Source: Sphingobium naphthae
GTDB lineage: Bacteria; Pseudomonadota; Alphaproteobacteria; Sphingomonadales; Sphingomonadaceae
DNA: 64,000 nt
Assembly: GCF_020782235.1 (NCBI RefSeq)
Contig: NZ_JAJGNO010000009.1
Coordinates: 171,416-235,415, forward strand
Direction: 5' to 3'
Shown: positions 18,980 to 28,621 of the stretch, piece after piece
Numbering within the stretch: position 1 is the first letter of the stretch
How the letters are laid out: the number at the start of each line of letters is the position of its first letter
Notes under the pieces: generated by a model
What the model saw: only the letters and a program-made list of their open reading frames with translations
What the model was told of the DNA's origin: nothing
The model's database searches: none
Made by a program: the position numbers and the translations under genes

Positions 18980-19942
18980 ATGACCGAACTTGCCGATTTC
19001 GCCGCTCGCTTGACTGCCCTGACCGATGGCCGCGCCAGTGCGCCGCGCATCCGCGACGGGGTGATGACCCTGTCGCTCGACGTCGGCGGCCTGGGGGCCG
19101 ATCAGCGTGACGGCCTTGCCGCCGCCATTCGCGAAGGCGGGATGACCGTGCCGGGCGTCAGCGACGTGCGCATCGCGATGACGGCCGAGCGCCGACCGCT
19201 TCGCATCCTGGCCGTCGCATCGGGCAAGGGCGGCGTGGGCAAGTCCACGCTGTCGGCCAATCTTGCCATCGCGCTGCACCGGCTGGGCCTCAAGGTAGGG
19301 CTGGTGGATGCCGATATTTACGGCCCGTCGCAGGCGCGACTGATGGGCAGCGAGGACCAGAAGCCCGTCGCCCGCGACAAGAAGCTGTCGCCGGTCAGCG
19401 GCGTGATGGGCATTCCGATGCTGTCGATGGCGCATCTGGTGGAGCCGGGCAAGGCGCTCGCCTGGCGCGGCCCGATGGTGAGCGGCGCGCTCGGCCAGTT
19501 GATCGATGCGGACTGGGGCGACACCGAATGGCTGGTCGTCGACCTGCCGCCCGGCACCGGCGACATCCAGCTCTCGATGGTCCAGAAGCACAAGCCCGCC
19601 GGCGCGGTGATCGTTTCCACGCCGCAGGACCTGGCTCTCATCGACGCCACGCGCGCGGTCAGCCTGTTCGCGCAGGCGGGCGTGCCGATGGTCGGGCTGG
19701 TGGAGAATATGTCGGGCTATGCCTGCCCCCATTGCGGCGAAATCTCCGATCCGTTCGGCCAGGGTGGCGCGGAAGCCACGGCGCAGGATCTCGCCATGCC
19801 GTTCCTGGGCCGCATCCCCCTTGCCATCGACATTCGCCGTCGCTCCGACGCCGGCGACCCGCCCGCTGCCGGGGAAGGGCCCCACGCCGACGCCTTCCGC
19901 GCGATCGCTCAAAAGGTCGCGGATTGGGCGAAGGCGAACTGA
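18980..19942 (+). CDS. mrp: Mrp/ApbC-type Fe-S carrier ATPase
   Basis: This is a P-loop ATPase that carries Fe-S clusters to target proteins in the cytoplasm, 320 aa. A short MIP18/DUF59-like N-terminus precedes the deviant Walker A SGKGGVGKST (81-90). Walker B-like DADIYGPSQ, the conserved LPPGTGDIQL and the C-terminal CPHCG, the cluster-bridging CxxC pair, are all present. Confidence 0.95.
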   Translation: MTELADFAARLTALTDGRASAPRIRDGVMTLSLDVGGLGADQRDGLAAAIREGGMTVPGVSDVRIAMTAERRPLRILAVASGKGGVGKSTLSANLAIALHRLGLKVGLVDADIYGPSQARLMGSEDQKPVARDKKLSPVSGVMGIPMLSMAHLVEPGKALAWRGPMVSGALGQLIDADWGDTEWLVVDLPPGTGDIQLSMVQKHKPAGAVIVSTPQDLALIDATRAVSLFAQAGVPMVGLVENMSGYACPHCGEISDPFGQGGAEATAQDLAMPFLGRIPLAIDIRRRSDAGDPPAAGEGPHADAFRAIAQKVADWAKAN

Positions 19943-19996
19943 AAATGTCGGGTGTAGCGGGGCGAGTGTGAAGGGATCCGAAGCTGACGGCCGGCC

Positions 19997-20455
19997 CTAA
20001 ATTTGCCTGTGCAGAAACTGGTTGAAGGCGCTTCTCTCATAATCGCCGAACGGCTCGCCATCGACGAACCCATGCGCCCGGTATAGCGCCAGCGCCGGAT
20101 CGAAGGCCGGGCCGCTCCCCGTCTCCAGGCTCAAACGTCGCAGGCCCCGTGCACAGGCTTCATCGATGATGTGGCGCAGCAGCGTCGCCGCCACGCCGCG
20201 GCGCAGATGATCGGGATGGGTGCGCATCGATTTGATCTCGCCCTGATCCTTGTCCAGCGTCCGCAACGCGCCAATCCCGACGATCCTCGCCCCTTCCCAC
20301 AGGCTCCACAGCGCGATGTCCGGCGCTTGCAGGCCGACAAGATCGAGCGCGAACACCGCCTCGGGCGGGCTGTTGTCCTGCATGCCAGCCAGATGCAGCG
20401 CCAGCAGCGCACGGGTCTGCACATCGGTCAGGTCGGCGGCGCGAATGTCGAACAT
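19997..20455 (-). CDS. GNAT-family N-acetyltransferase
   Basis: This is a predicted acetyl-CoA-dependent N-acetyltransferase, 152 aa from ATG 20455. The acetyl-CoA loop reads [14 protein letters not shown] (R/Q-x-x-G-x-A type), preceded by a beta-bulge strand (GEIKSMRT) and followed by [11 protein letters not shown] and ALYRAHGF. The sequence matches the PA4866/YkkB-like small GNAT group. The frame stays open far upstream, but that part is antisense to neighbouring genes. Substrate unknown. Confidence 0.88.
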   Translation of the reverse strand: MFDIRAADLTDVQTRALLALHLAGMQDNSPPEAVFALDLVGLQAPDIALWSLWEGARIVGIGALRTLDKDQGEIKSMRTHPDHLRRGVAATLLRHIIDEACARGLRRLSLETGSGPAFDPALALYRAHGFVDGEPFGDYERSAFNQFLHRQI

Positions 20456-20542
20456 GGCGGCGTGAATAGCGCAGCCGCGGGCCGGAGGGAACGTCTTGCC
20501 GCGCCGCGCATCTTCCCTCTGTCTATCGCCAAGGAGGATGCT

Positions 20543-20977
20543 ATGCCGCTCACCAATCCGCAGGATATCGCCGGCCTGCTCGAACGCACCCGCACCATAG
20601 CCCTGGTCGGCATATCCGACCGGCCCGATCGTCCCAGCTACAGCGTCATGGCCTTTTTGCAGGACCATGGCTATCGCGTGCTGCCGGTCAATCCGCAGAT
20701 CGCGGGGGAGCATGTCCATGGCGAGTTCGTGTGGGCGCGCCTGTCCGACATTGGCGTGCCGATCGACATGGTCGATATCTTCCGCCGCAGCGAAGCAGCC
20801 GGCGAAGCGGTGGACGAGGCCATAGCCGTCGGCGCGAAATCGGTCTGGATGCAGATCGGCGTCGTCAACGAAGCGGCGGCCGCCCGCGCGGAGGCGGCGG
20901 GTCTGGACGTGGTGATGGACCGCTGCCCTGCGATCGAGATACCGCGGCTCGGCATCGCGCCGATCGCCGCCGAATAG
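20543..20977 (+). CDS. CoA-binding protein, YccU family
   Basis: This is a small Rossmann-fold CoA-binding protein of 144 aa, not a full acyl-CoA synthetase. Key strings are [45 protein letters not shown] and [18 protein letters not shown] at 20531-20537 fixes the start at ATG 20543. Cellular role unknown. Confidence 0.9.
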   Translation: MPLTNPQDIAGLLERTRTIALVGISDRPDRPSYSVMAFLQDHGYRVLPVNPQIAGEHVHGEFVWARLSDIGVPIDMVDIFRRSEAAGEAVDEAIAVGAKSVWMQIGVVNEAAAARAEAAGLDVVMDRCPAIEIPRLGIAPIAAE

Positions 20978-21016
20978 CCCTAGGCAGCGGCAACGCGCGC
21001 CATTATCAGGCTGCCC

Positions 21017-23284
21017 ATGGCGCGCGCACCGCGGAAGCAATCGGACAGGAACAGGGGGCTCAGCCGGCGGACCTTGCTGGTGGGGGGCGGCGCGGCCGCT
21101 GGCCTGCTGATCGCCTGGGGCGTCTGGCCGCGCAGCTATGCGCCCAATCTCAATGCCGGTCCCACCGAAACCATCGTCAACGCCTTCCTGAAGATCGACC
21201 GGTCGGGCCAGATCATCGTCATCGTGCCGCAGACGGAGATGGGGCAGGGGGTGACGACTGTCCTGCCGCAGATATTGGCCGACGAACTGGGCGCCGACTG
21301 GCGCACGGTGGCGGTGCAGAGCGCGCCGATCAGCCCGCTTTACGCCAATGATCTGCTGGCGCGCCAATGGCTGGCCAATGACTGGACGCGCATGCTGGGG
21401 GACGCGGGGGACTGGGCGATCGGCCAATATGCGACCCGCAGCGCGTTGATGCTGACTGGCGGCGGCACATCGGTCCCGATGTTCCACGACGCCTATCGCG
21501 ACGCGGGCGCGGCGGCGCGGGTGCTGCTGTGCAAGGCGGCGGCGGCGCGCTGGGGCGTCGCCTGGGAAAGCTGCGACATTCAGGAAGGGCTGATCTCCGA
21601 CGGGGGGCAGCGGCGCATGAAGATCGGCGACGTCATCGACGATGCCGCGCGCCATGTGCTGCCGCCGATCCTGCCCTATCGACAGGGACAGGATGGCCGC
21701 TTGTCGGGACAGGACCTGCCCCGGCTCGACACCCCGTCGAAAGTCGACGGCAGCCACAATTTCGCCACCGACATTCGCCTGCCCGACATGGTCTTCGCCT
21801 CGATCCGCCAGGGGCCGATCGGCGATGCGGTGCTGGCGGGGCTGGACGATCGCGCGGCCGGCGGCGTCACCGGCTTCCTCAAGCTGGTGAAACAGGAACG
21901 CTGGGTTGCGGCGGTGGCGAGCAACTGGTGGGCGGCGAACAAGGCGATCGACCTTGCCGACCCCGTCTTCACCCTGCGAGGCGCGCCGGTCAGCAGCAAC
22001 GCCATCGACGACACGCTCGAAGCCGCCTTTGCCGGTTCGTCCGGACAGCGCCTCTACGCGCAGGGTGACCTTGGCCCCGTATTCGAAGGGGCAACGATCC
22101 TCGCCAGCGAGTATCAGGTCGACGCCGGCCTTCATCTTGCGCTCGAGCCGCCCTGCGCCACGGCGCGCGTGACGGAGGAGGGTGCCGAGATATGGATGGC
22201 GACCCAGGCGCCCGGCCTGGCGCGCGACGCCATCGCGAACGCGCTGGGCCTGCCGGGCGAAGCGGTGACGCTTTACCCGCTGCACGCCGGCGGCTCCTTT
22301 GGCCGGGCGATGGACTGGGACGTCGGCGTCCAGGCCGCGCTGATCGCGCGCGACATGGGGCGCCCGGTGCAACTGCAATGGTCGCGGCTGGAAGATGTGA
22401 TCCAGGACCGGCCGAGTGCGCCCGCTCATGCCCGCATGGCCGCCAAGCTGGGCCGCAACGGCGCGATCGAAGGCTGGCTGGCCAAGGTCGCCGCGCCCTG
22501 CGCGCTCACCCAGACCTGGTCGCGCATCGCCGATGGCGCGCTGCCCCATGCAGCGGCGCAGCAGGCCGCCGACGCCTCGACCCGGCTCGCCGTCGCCGGC
22601 ATGGCGCCGCCTTATGCCATTCCGAACTGGGCCGTGGACCATTATCCCGCCGATGTCGGCCTGCCGCTCGGCTTCATGCGCGGCAATGCGCATATGCACG
22701 GGACCTTCTTCACCGAAAGCTTCATCGACGAACTGGCGCACCTCGCCAATATCGAGGCGATGTCCTTCCGCATACAGATGCTGGGCGGCAATCCGCGCCT
22801 CGCCCATTGCCTCTCGACCGCAGCCGCGCTCGGCGGGTGGCAGGGCGGCATCGCCGGCAGCGGGCAGGGGATCGCGGCGCATATGCTGGACGGCGCCTAT
22901 GCCGCCGTCATGGTGGAAGCGGGAATGGAGGGCGACCGGCTGTCCGTCGGGCGCATCATCGCCGCCGTCGATGCCGGCGATCAGGTCAATCCCGACATCG
23001 CGCGGCAGCAGATCGAAGGGGGGCTGATCTTTGGCCTGGCCTATGCGACCGGCGCATCGGTCCGCTATGCCGGCGGCCTGCCGACCCGCGCGATCCTGGG
23101 GCGAATGAACCTTCCGCTGCTGGCGGACATCGGCGAAGTGTCGGTGGAAATGATCCGCAGCACCGCCGATCCCGCGGGCGTTGCCGATCTTGTCGCGCCG
23201 CTGGTGGCGCCGGCGATCGCCAACGCCCTATATAGCTGGACCGGGCAGCGGATCCGCAGCCTGCCCCTTGTAGGAACGCCATGA
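21017..23284 (+). CDS. Molybdopterin-binding subunit, IorB-like (isoquinoline 1-oxidoreductase type)
   Basis: This is the large subunit of a xanthine-dehydrogenase-family molybdenum hydroxylase, 755 aa. The N-terminus has a twin-arginine signal (LSRRTLLVGGGAAAG), so it should act in the periplasm. Typical strings are QTEMGQGVTTVLPQILADELG, ALEPPCATARV, LGFMRGNAHMHGTFFTES and AVDAGDQVNPD. No [2Fe-2S] small subunit gene is next to it. It overlaps hemH by 4 bp. The substrate could be an N-heterocycle or an aldehyde; the sequence does not say. Confidence 0.85.
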   Translation: MARAPRKQSDRNRGLSRRTLLVGGGAAAGLLIAWGVWPRSYAPNLNAGPTETIVNAFLKIDRSGQIIVIVPQTEMGQGVTTVLPQILADELGADWRTVAVQSAPISPLYANDLLARQWLANDWTRMLGDAGDWAIGQYATRSALMLTGGGTSVPMFHDAYRDAGAAARVLLCKAAAARWGVAWESCDIQEGLISDGGQRRMKIGDVIDDAARHVLPPILPYRQGQDGRLSGQDLPRLDTPSKVDGSHNFATDIRLPDMVFASIRQGPIGDAVLAGLDDRAAGGVTGFLKLVKQERWVAAVASNWWAANKAIDLADPVFTLRGAPVSSNAIDDTLEAAFAGSSGQRLYAQGDLGPVFEGATILASEYQVDAGLHLALEPPCATARVTEEGAEIWMATQAPGLARDAIANALGLPGEAVTLYPLHAGGSFGRAMDWDVGVQAALIARDMGRPVQLQWSRLEDVIQDRPSAPAHARMAAKLGRNGAIEGWLAKVAAPCALTQTWSRIADGALPHAAAQQAADASTRLAVAGMAPPYAIPNWAVDHYPADVGLPLGFMRGNAHMHGTFFTESFIDELAHLANIEAMSFRIQMLGGNPRLAHCLSTAAALGGWQGGIAGSGQGIAAHMLDGAYAAVMVEAGMEGDRLSVGRIIAAVDAGDQVNPDIARQQIEGGLIFGLAYATGASVRYAGGLPTRAILGRMNLPLLADIGEVSVEMIRSTADPAGVADLVAPLVAPAIANALYSWTGQRIRSLPLVGTP

Positions 23285-24282
23285 GACCACCGACCGACCA
23301 TCCCGCCATTCCGCCGTCCCGGATCGGCATCCTGCTCATCAATCTGGGCACGCCCGACGCGCCCGATACCGCATCGGTGCGTCGGTATCTGGCGGAATTC
23401 CTTTCCGACCCGCGCGTCGTGGAAATTCCGCAGCTGGTCTGGCAGCCGATCCTGCGCGGCGCGATCCTGACGACCCGGCCGAAGAAATCGGCGCATGCTT
23501 ATCAGCAGGTCTGGATGCCCGAAGGATCGCCGCTGGCGGTGCATACCCGCGCCACCGCGCAGGCGCTGCAGCAGGCTATGGGCCCGCGGGTGCTGGTCGA
23601 CTGGGCGATGCGCTACGGCAATCCCGCCATCGCGACGCGGCTGAAAGCGATGAAGCAGGCCGGATGCGATCGCATCCTGATCGCGCCGCTCTATCCGCAA
23701 TATAGCGCCGCCACCACGGCGACCGCCAACGATGCCGCCTTTGCCGCGCTGGCGACGATGCGGTGGCAGCCGGCGGTGCGCACCCTGCCGCCCTATCATG
23801 ATGATCCCGCCTATATCGATGCGCTGCGCGCCTCGATCGCGCGCAGCATCGCGGCCTTGCCCTTTCGGCCGGACGCTCTGCTCGCCAGCTTCCACGGCAT
23901 GCCGGAACGGACGCTGAAACTGGGCGATCCCTATCATTGTCAGGCGGTGAAGACGGTGCGGCTGCTCGGCGCGGCGCTGCCGCTGCCCGTCCATATGAGC
24001 TTCCAGTCGCGCTTCGGCCGTGCCAAATGGCTCGAACCGGAAACCGAAGCGACGCTCGCCAATTTGGTGAAGCAAGGTGTCCGCAATATTGCTGTTGCAA
24101 CACCCGGCTTTTCGGCGGACTGCCTTGAAACCCTAGAGGAAATCGCCCTGCGCGCAAAAGAGGTGTTTCTCGCCGAAGGGGGCGAAAATTTCGCCTATTT
24201 GCCCTGTCTAAACGCATCGGCCGAGGCTATCACCCTCTATCAGAGGCTGATGGGCCGCGAGCTTGCGGGTTGGATGGACTGA
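23281..24282 (+). CDS. hemH: Ferrochelatase
   Basis: This enzyme inserts Fe2+ into protoporphyrin IX, the last step of heme synthesis. The 333-aa protein has the family marks GILLINLGTPDAPD, the catalytic-His string ASFHGMPERT, FQSRFGRAKWLEPET and the final VATPGFSADCLETLEEI with ENFAYLPCLN. Translation is coupled to the IorB-like gene by ATGA. It lies 24 bp before phaB on the same strand. Confidence 0.95.
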   Translation: MRPPTDHPAIPPSRIGILLINLGTPDAPDTASVRRYLAEFLSDPRVVEIPQLVWQPILRGAILTTRPKKSAHAYQQVWMPEGSPLAVHTRATAQALQQAMGPRVLVDWAMRYGNPAIATRLKAMKQAGCDRILIAPLYPQYSAATTATANDAAFAALATMRWQPAVRTLPPYHDDPAYIDALRASIARSIAALPFRPDALLASFHGMPERTLKLGDPYHCQAVKTVRLLGAALPLPVHMSFQSRFGRAKWLEPETEATLANLVKQGVRNIAVATPGFSADCLETLEEIALRAKEVFLAEGGENFAYLPCLNASAEAITLYQRLMGRELAGWMD

Positions 24283-24306
24283 CCCTGTTTGGAAGAGGAC
24301 GCTGAT

Positions 24307-25029
24307 ATGTCGAGAGTGGCGATCGTAACCGGCGGAACGCGAGGCATCGGGGAGGCGATCAGTCTCGCGCTCAAGGAAATGGGCTATGCCGTCGCCGCCA
24401 ACTATGCCGGCAATGAGGAAAAGGCCAAGGCTTTCACCGACAAGACCGGCATCGCCACCTTCAAATGGGACGTGGGCGATCATCAGGCCTGCCTCGATGG
24501 CTGCGCGCAGGTCGCCGAAGCGCTTGGCCCCATCGACATCGTCGTCAACAATGCGGGCATCACCCGCGACGGCGTGCTCGCCAAGATGAGCTTCGATGAC
24601 TGGAACGAAGTGATGCGCATCAACCTGGGCGGCTGCTTCAACATGGCGAAGGCCACCTTCGGCGGCATGCGCGAGCGCGGCTGGGGCCGGATCGTCAATA
24701 TCGGCTCGATCAACGGCCAGGCCGGCCAATATGGCCAGGTCAACTATGCCGCCGCCAAGTCGGGCATCCACGGCTTCACAAAGGCGCTGGCGCAGGAAGG
24801 CGCGAAATATGGCGTCACCGTCAACGCGATCGCCCCCGGTTATATCGACACCGACATGGTCGCCGCCGTGCCCGCGCCAGTGCTGGAAAAGATCGTCGCC
24901 AAAATCCCCGTCGGCCGCTTGGGCCAGGCGCATGAGATCGCGCGCGGCGTCGCTTTTTTCTGCAGCGAGGATGGCGGCTTCGTGACCGGCAGCACGCTGT
25001 CGATCAACGGCGGCCAGCATATGTATTGA
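24307..25029 (+). CDS. phaB: Acetoacetyl-CoA reductase
   Basis: This NADPH-dependent short-chain dehydrogenase makes (R)-3-hydroxybutyryl-CoA for polyhydroxyalkanoate, 240 aa from ATG 24307. TGGTRGIG at 8-15 binds the cofactor. NNAGITRDG, the catalytic serine region NIGSINGQAGQYGQVNYAAAKSG with Y-x3-K, and the C-terminal GSTLSINGGQHMY are typical of PhaB. AGAGGA precedes the start. No phaA or phaC is in the window. Confidence 0.9.
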   Translation: MSRVAIVTGGTRGIGEAISLALKEMGYAVAANYAGNEEKAKAFTDKTGIATFKWDVGDHQACLDGCAQVAEALGPIDIVVNNAGITRDGVLAKMSFDDWNEVMRINLGGCFNMAKATFGGMRERGWGRIVNIGSINGQAGQYGQVNYAAAKSGIHGFTKALAQEGAKYGVTVNAIAPGYIDTDMVAAVPAPVLEKIVAKIPVGRLGQAHEIARGVAFFCSEDGGFVTGSTLSINGGQHMY

Positions 25030-25298
25030 TGACGACGGGCGATCCTGCCGACCCGCACGGGTCGCCCTTCGCGCCCCCGGTGAAGCGCAGCGTCACCATC
25101 GCGGGGCATCAGACCGCGATCAGCCTGGAGCCGCTTTTCTGGGAAGCGCTGCGCCACGCCGCGGCGCAGGAGAATGTGCCCGTCAACGCGCTGATCGCTC
25201 GCATAGACCTAGCGCGCATGGGTGCTGCTGCTCCGCCCAATCTCACCAGTGCGATCCGCTGCTGGTTGTTCGATCGCGTCATGCGATCACAGTTATAA
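25029..25298 (+). CDS. Ribbon-helix-helix domain protein
   Basis: This is an 89-aa protein whose ATG overlaps the phaB stop (TGATG). The string VKRSVTIAGHQTAISLEPLFWEAL followed by a helix with VPVNALIARID matches the RHH_4 family of small DNA-binding-like proteins found widely in alphaproteobacteria. It may be a regulator, but no target is visible. Confidence 0.78.
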   Translation: MTTGDPADPHGSPFAPPVKRSVTIAGHQTAISLEPLFWEALRHAAAQENVPVNALIARIDLARMGAAAPPNLTSAIRCWLFDRVMRSQL

Positions 25299-25310
25299 GA
25301 ATTATTCGCA
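25296..25310. promoter_or_regulatory. Fur-like box 1 upstream of second receptor
   Basis: TAAGAATTATTCGCA matches the 9267 box at 11 of 15 positions, with the right half ATTATTCGCA identical. It overlaps the last codon of the RHH gene and lies 70 bp before the receptor start. Confidence 0.65.
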
Positions 25311-25323
25311 TTAGCATTGACTC

Positions 25324-25338
25324 TAAGAACGATTCGCA
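25324..25338. promoter_or_regulatory. Fur-like box 2 upstream of second receptor
   Basis: TAAGAACGATTCGCA repeats box 1 with 2 changes, 28 bp downstream. A TTGACT (25317-25322) that could be a -35 element lies between the two boxes. Confidence 0.65.
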
Positions 25339-25379
25339 ATAGCAGCCCCTTCAATTAAGACAGAGGGGGATTTCGCTCC

Positions 25380-27674
25380 ATGAGCAAGACTGTATCGGCC
25401 ACATCGTTCTTGGCGCTCGGCTGCGTTGGCGCGCTGGCGTTCGCAAGCACCGCGCATGCGCAGGAGGAGGCGCCCAAATTGGGCGGCATGACCGTCACGG
25501 ACACGGCGCTCGACGAGCCCGAAGTGAAGGTCGAACGGGCGGAATCGCCCAAATATGTGCGGCCGCTGCTGGACATGCCGCAGACGATCACCGTCATCGG
25601 CAACCAGACCATCCAGAAGCAGAACCTGCTCACCCTGCGTGATGTCCTGTCGACCATTCCGGGCATCACGTTCGGCGCCGGCGAAGGCGGCGGCGGCTAT
25701 GGCGATAATATCAATCTGCGCGGCCAAAGCGCCAACACCGACATCAGCATCGACGGCGTCCGCGACAGCGCGCAATATAGCCGCACCGACCCTTTCAACA
25801 TCGAACAGATCGAAGTCACCAACGGCGCCAACTCCGTCTATGGCGGGTCGGGCGCGATCGGCGGCAATATCAACATCGTGACGAAGCGGCCCAAGGGCTA
25901 TGACGAAACCCTGGTCCAGGCCGGCATCGGCACGTCCGACTATTATCGCGCGACGATCGACAGCAATGTGCGCGTGTCGGATGTCGCAGCGGTCCGCCTC
26001 AACGCCATGTATCATGAAAATGACGTGCCGCGCCGGGATCATGACCGGTATGAGCGCTGGGGCGTCGCCCCTTCGGTGAAGCTCGGGCTGGACGGTCCGA
26101 CCTCGCTGACGCTGCTCTACACCCATCAGGAGGATGAGAACACGCCGCTCTACGGCGTGCCCTATTACAAGAACGGGGTGTTCGACGGCCCGCTGCCCGG
26201 CGCGCCCTATAGCGGCTATTATGGCTACAAGAATATCGACCGGCAGGACCAGACGATCGATCAGGCCACGGCGATCTTCGATCATCGCTTCAGCGACGTT
26301 TTCTCGATCCGCAACCTGTCGCGGTGGCAGCGGGTCGAGCAGCAGCTGGTGGTCAACCCGCCGCAGGGCGACTATTGCCTTGCCAATGGCCTGCTCGCGA
26401 ACGGCGATCCTTGTTCGGATACGCAGACGCCCGGCACCTATTATCCCCGTGGGCCGCGGGGCGGGTTCCGCAACAGCGAAAACCAGACGCTCTACAATCA
26501 GCTCGACCTGACCTTCGCCATTCCGGGCGGCCATAGCCTGGTGATCGGCACGTCCGCCCTGCAGGAGGATTATACGCTCGACTCCGGCAACGTCCTGCGC
26601 AACCGCGATGGCGCCTTGCCCAACCCGGCGCTCGACCCGATCGACATCAGCAATCCCGACGCCATCTATACCGGGCCGGTCAATGCGATCCGCACCCGGC
26701 GCGATGATGGCGACCTGTTCAACCTATCCGCTTACGCCTTCGCCGCGGTCAAGATCGTCGAGCAGCTCGAACTCAATGGCGGCATCCGCTGGGAACATAA
26801 CCGTGCCCGCTTCCGGTCGGACAGCATCGCGACGCCGGCGACCGGCGGCGCCTACACCACGGGCGCGCGGCAGGAGTCGACGGACGATCTCTTCTCCTAC
26901 CGCGTCGGCCTTGTGTTCAAGCCGGTCGAATATGCCAGCCTCTATATCGCCTATGGCAATTCGAAGAATCCGGTGAGCACCACCGTGCGATCGGGCTGCG
27001 GCCTCGCCGACGAAGGCAATAACTTCACCGATCCCTGCGACATCAAGCCGGAGCAGGCGGTCAATTATGAGATTGGCGGCAAGATCGACCTGTTCGACCG
27101 TCAGCTTCAACTGAGCGCGGCGCTGTTCCGCAATGAACGGACCAACTACCGCGTCACGTCCAACGATCCGTTGATCGGCGACCTGGCGGTCAATGACGGG
27201 CGCAACCGGGTGAACGGGGTGACGCTGGGCGCGACCGGCAACATCACGCCCGCCTGGACGATCTTCGCCAACTATACCTATCTCGACAGCAAGGTGCTGC
27301 AGAGCATTTCCGACTATGACAGGGCGCAGGGCGAGCCGGACGATCAGGCCGGCAATCCCATGACCAACAACCCCAAACATTCGGGCAGCCTGTTCACCAC
27401 CTACACGCTGCCGTTCGGGCTGCAGCTGGGCTATGGCCTGACCTATCAGGGCAGCTGGTATCTCAGCAACCGCAGCGGCGAACCCATGTACAAGGCGGAC
27501 GACTATCTGGTCCACCGCGCGATGCTGTCCTATCCGATCACGGACAAGTTCAGCGCGCAGCTCAATGTGCAGAACTTCACCAACGAGAAATATTATACCA
27601 GCATCCGCAACAATGGCTGGGCCAATCCCGGCGAGGGACGGTCCTGGGTGCTGACGCTGGGCTACAAGCTCTGA
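25380..27674 (+). CDS. TonB-dependent catecholate siderophore receptor (Fiu-like)
   Basis: This is an outer-membrane receptor of 764 aa. A Sec signal ends near ASTAHAQ. The plug contains MPQTITVIGNQTIQKQ, LRGQSANTDISIDGVRD and GANSVYGGSGAIGGNINIV. The barrel ends in LGYKL. The plug wording and the downstream tonB and piuC genes fit the Fiu/catecholate receptor group. Two Fur-like boxes precede it, and GAGGGGG lies before the ATG. It heads a likely receptor-tonB-piuC iron-uptake unit. Confidence 0.93.
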   Translation: MSKTVSATSFLALGCVGALAFASTAHAQEEAPKLGGMTVTDTALDEPEVKVERAESPKYVRPLLDMPQTITVIGNQTIQKQNLLTLRDVLSTIPGITFGAGEGGGGYGDNINLRGQSANTDISIDGVRDSAQYSRTDPFNIEQIEVTNGANSVYGGSGAIGGNINIVTKRPKGYDETLVQAGIGTSDYYRATIDSNVRVSDVAAVRLNAMYHENDVPRRDHDRYERWGVAPSVKLGLDGPTSLTLLYTHQEDENTPLYGVPYYKNGVFDGPLPGAPYSGYYGYKNIDRQDQTIDQATAIFDHRFSDVFSIRNLSRWQRVEQQLVVNPPQGDYCLANGLLANGDPCSDTQTPGTYYPRGPRGGFRNSENQTLYNQLDLTFAIPGGHSLVIGTSALQEDYTLDSGNVLRNRDGALPNPALDPIDISNPDAIYTGPVNAIRTRRDDGDLFNLSAYAFAAVKIVEQLELNGGIRWEHNRARFRSDSIATPATGGAYTTGARQESTDDLFSYRVGLVFKPVEYASLYIAYGNSKNPVSTTVRSGCGLADEGNNFTDPCDIKPEQAVNYEIGGKIDLFDRQLQLSAALFRNERTNYRVTSNDPLIGDLAVNDGRNRVNGVTLGATGNITPAWTIFANYTYLDSKVLQSISDYDRAQGEPDDQAGNPMTNNPKHSGSLFTTYTLPFGLQLGYGLTYQGSWYLSNRSGEPMYKADDYLVHRAMLSYPITDKFSAQLNVQNFTNEKYYTSIRNNGWANPGEGRSWVLTLGYKL

Positions 27675-27771
27675 TCACGGCTCCCCCGGCAGTCCCGGCC
27701 GGGGTCAGGACGGGCGGCGATGCACTCACTTCCTCCTCGGGTCGCCGCCCGTCCACCCGTTGATCCTGTGA

Positions 27772-27786
27772 CGCAATTGATTCGCA
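27772..27786. promoter_or_regulatory. Fur-like box upstream of tonB
   Basis: CGCAATTGATTCGCA matches the 9267 box at 12 of 15 positions. It lies inside the longest open frame of tonB, which argues that tonB actually starts downstream of it. Confidence 0.6.
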
Positions 27787-27833
27787 TTATTGATCGCGCT
27801 ATGGCGGGGAAAGACGGGAAGGGAGGCGCTTTC

Positions 27834-28604
27834 ATGCTGCAGATGGCGAGCCGCGCCGGCGATGGAGACATGCCGTCGCGGGCTGACGGACCTGCTCGGG
27901 TCTCCTCCCACCCCGAACCTATCGCCGCTTCGGCAAGCGGTGCCGCAAGCCGCTACGGGCAAGGCGCGCGGCCCAATATTGCCGCCATCGCCGCGATCCT
28001 GCTGGTCCATGCCGCGCTGATCGGCGCGGTGCTTCAGGCCCGCTCGCAGGTTCGTAAGGCGGAGGAGGCGCGACTGACGGTCGTCAACCTCACCTCAGCG
28101 CCGCCGCCGCCCGCGGCTGAGGCGCCCCCACCGCCGCCGGCAACACCGCAGGTCGTGGCGCCGCCGCCGATCGTGCGAACGCCGACGGCCACGCCTCCCG
28201 CTATCCAGACCACCCCTGATCCCGTGCCGGTGGCCGCCCCGGTTCCGGTCGCCATGATCGCGCCCGCACCGGGGCCGGTGCCAGCCGCTCCGCCCGCGCC
28301 GCCCAGCCTCATCCAGGCAGGTGACCTCGGCACGCAGATGGTCTCCGGCAAGCCGCCGCGCTACCCGATCGAAAGCCGGCGCAAGCGCGAGCAGGGAACG
28401 GTCGTCCTCGCCTTGACGCTGGGCATCGACGGCACGGTCGAAAGCATCGCCATCAACCGCAGCAGCGGTCATGCCCGGCTCGACACCGCCGCGTTCGACG
28501 CGGTGCGCGGTTGGCGGTGGCAGCCGACGATCCGGGGCAGCCAGCCGGTTCGCGTCCGCGGCATCGTCGAAATTCCCTTCATCCTGCGCGGCGACGCGCG
28601 CTGA
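27834..28604 (+). CDS. tonB: TonB energy transducer
   Basis: This inner-membrane protein passes energy from ExbBD to outer-membrane receptors. From ATG 27834 it has 256 aa: a membrane helix at about 48-66 (NIAAIAAILLVHAALIGAVL), a Pro/Ala-rich periplasmic spacer at about 80-165, and a C-terminal TonB domain (PRYPIESRRKREQGTVVLAL, RLDTAAFDAVRGWRWQP). The frame is open to 27720, but GGGAGG lies 6-7 bases before 27834, and the Fur-like box at 27772 would otherwise be coding. No exbB or exbD is in the window. Confidence 0.88.
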   Translation: MLQMASRAGDGDMPSRADGPARVSSHPEPIAASASGAASRYGQGARPNIAAIAAILLVHAALIGAVLQARSQVRKAEEARLTVVNLTSAPPPPAAEAPPPPPATPQVVAPPPIVRTPTATPPAIQTTPDPVPVAAPVPVAMIAPAPGPVPAAPPAPPSLIQAGDLGTQMVSGKPPRYPIESRRKREQGTVVLALTLGIDGTVESIAINRSSGHARLDTAAFDAVRGWRWQPTIRGSQPVRVRGIVEIPFILRGDAR

Positions 28605-28621
28605 CCGGCTGATTCCCACGC

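Noticed and set aside
20456..22882. Minus-strand frame continuous with the GNAT gene, 961 codons in total
   Set aside because: Only the last 152 codons look like a protein; the rest is antisense to the CoA-binding and IorB-like genes.
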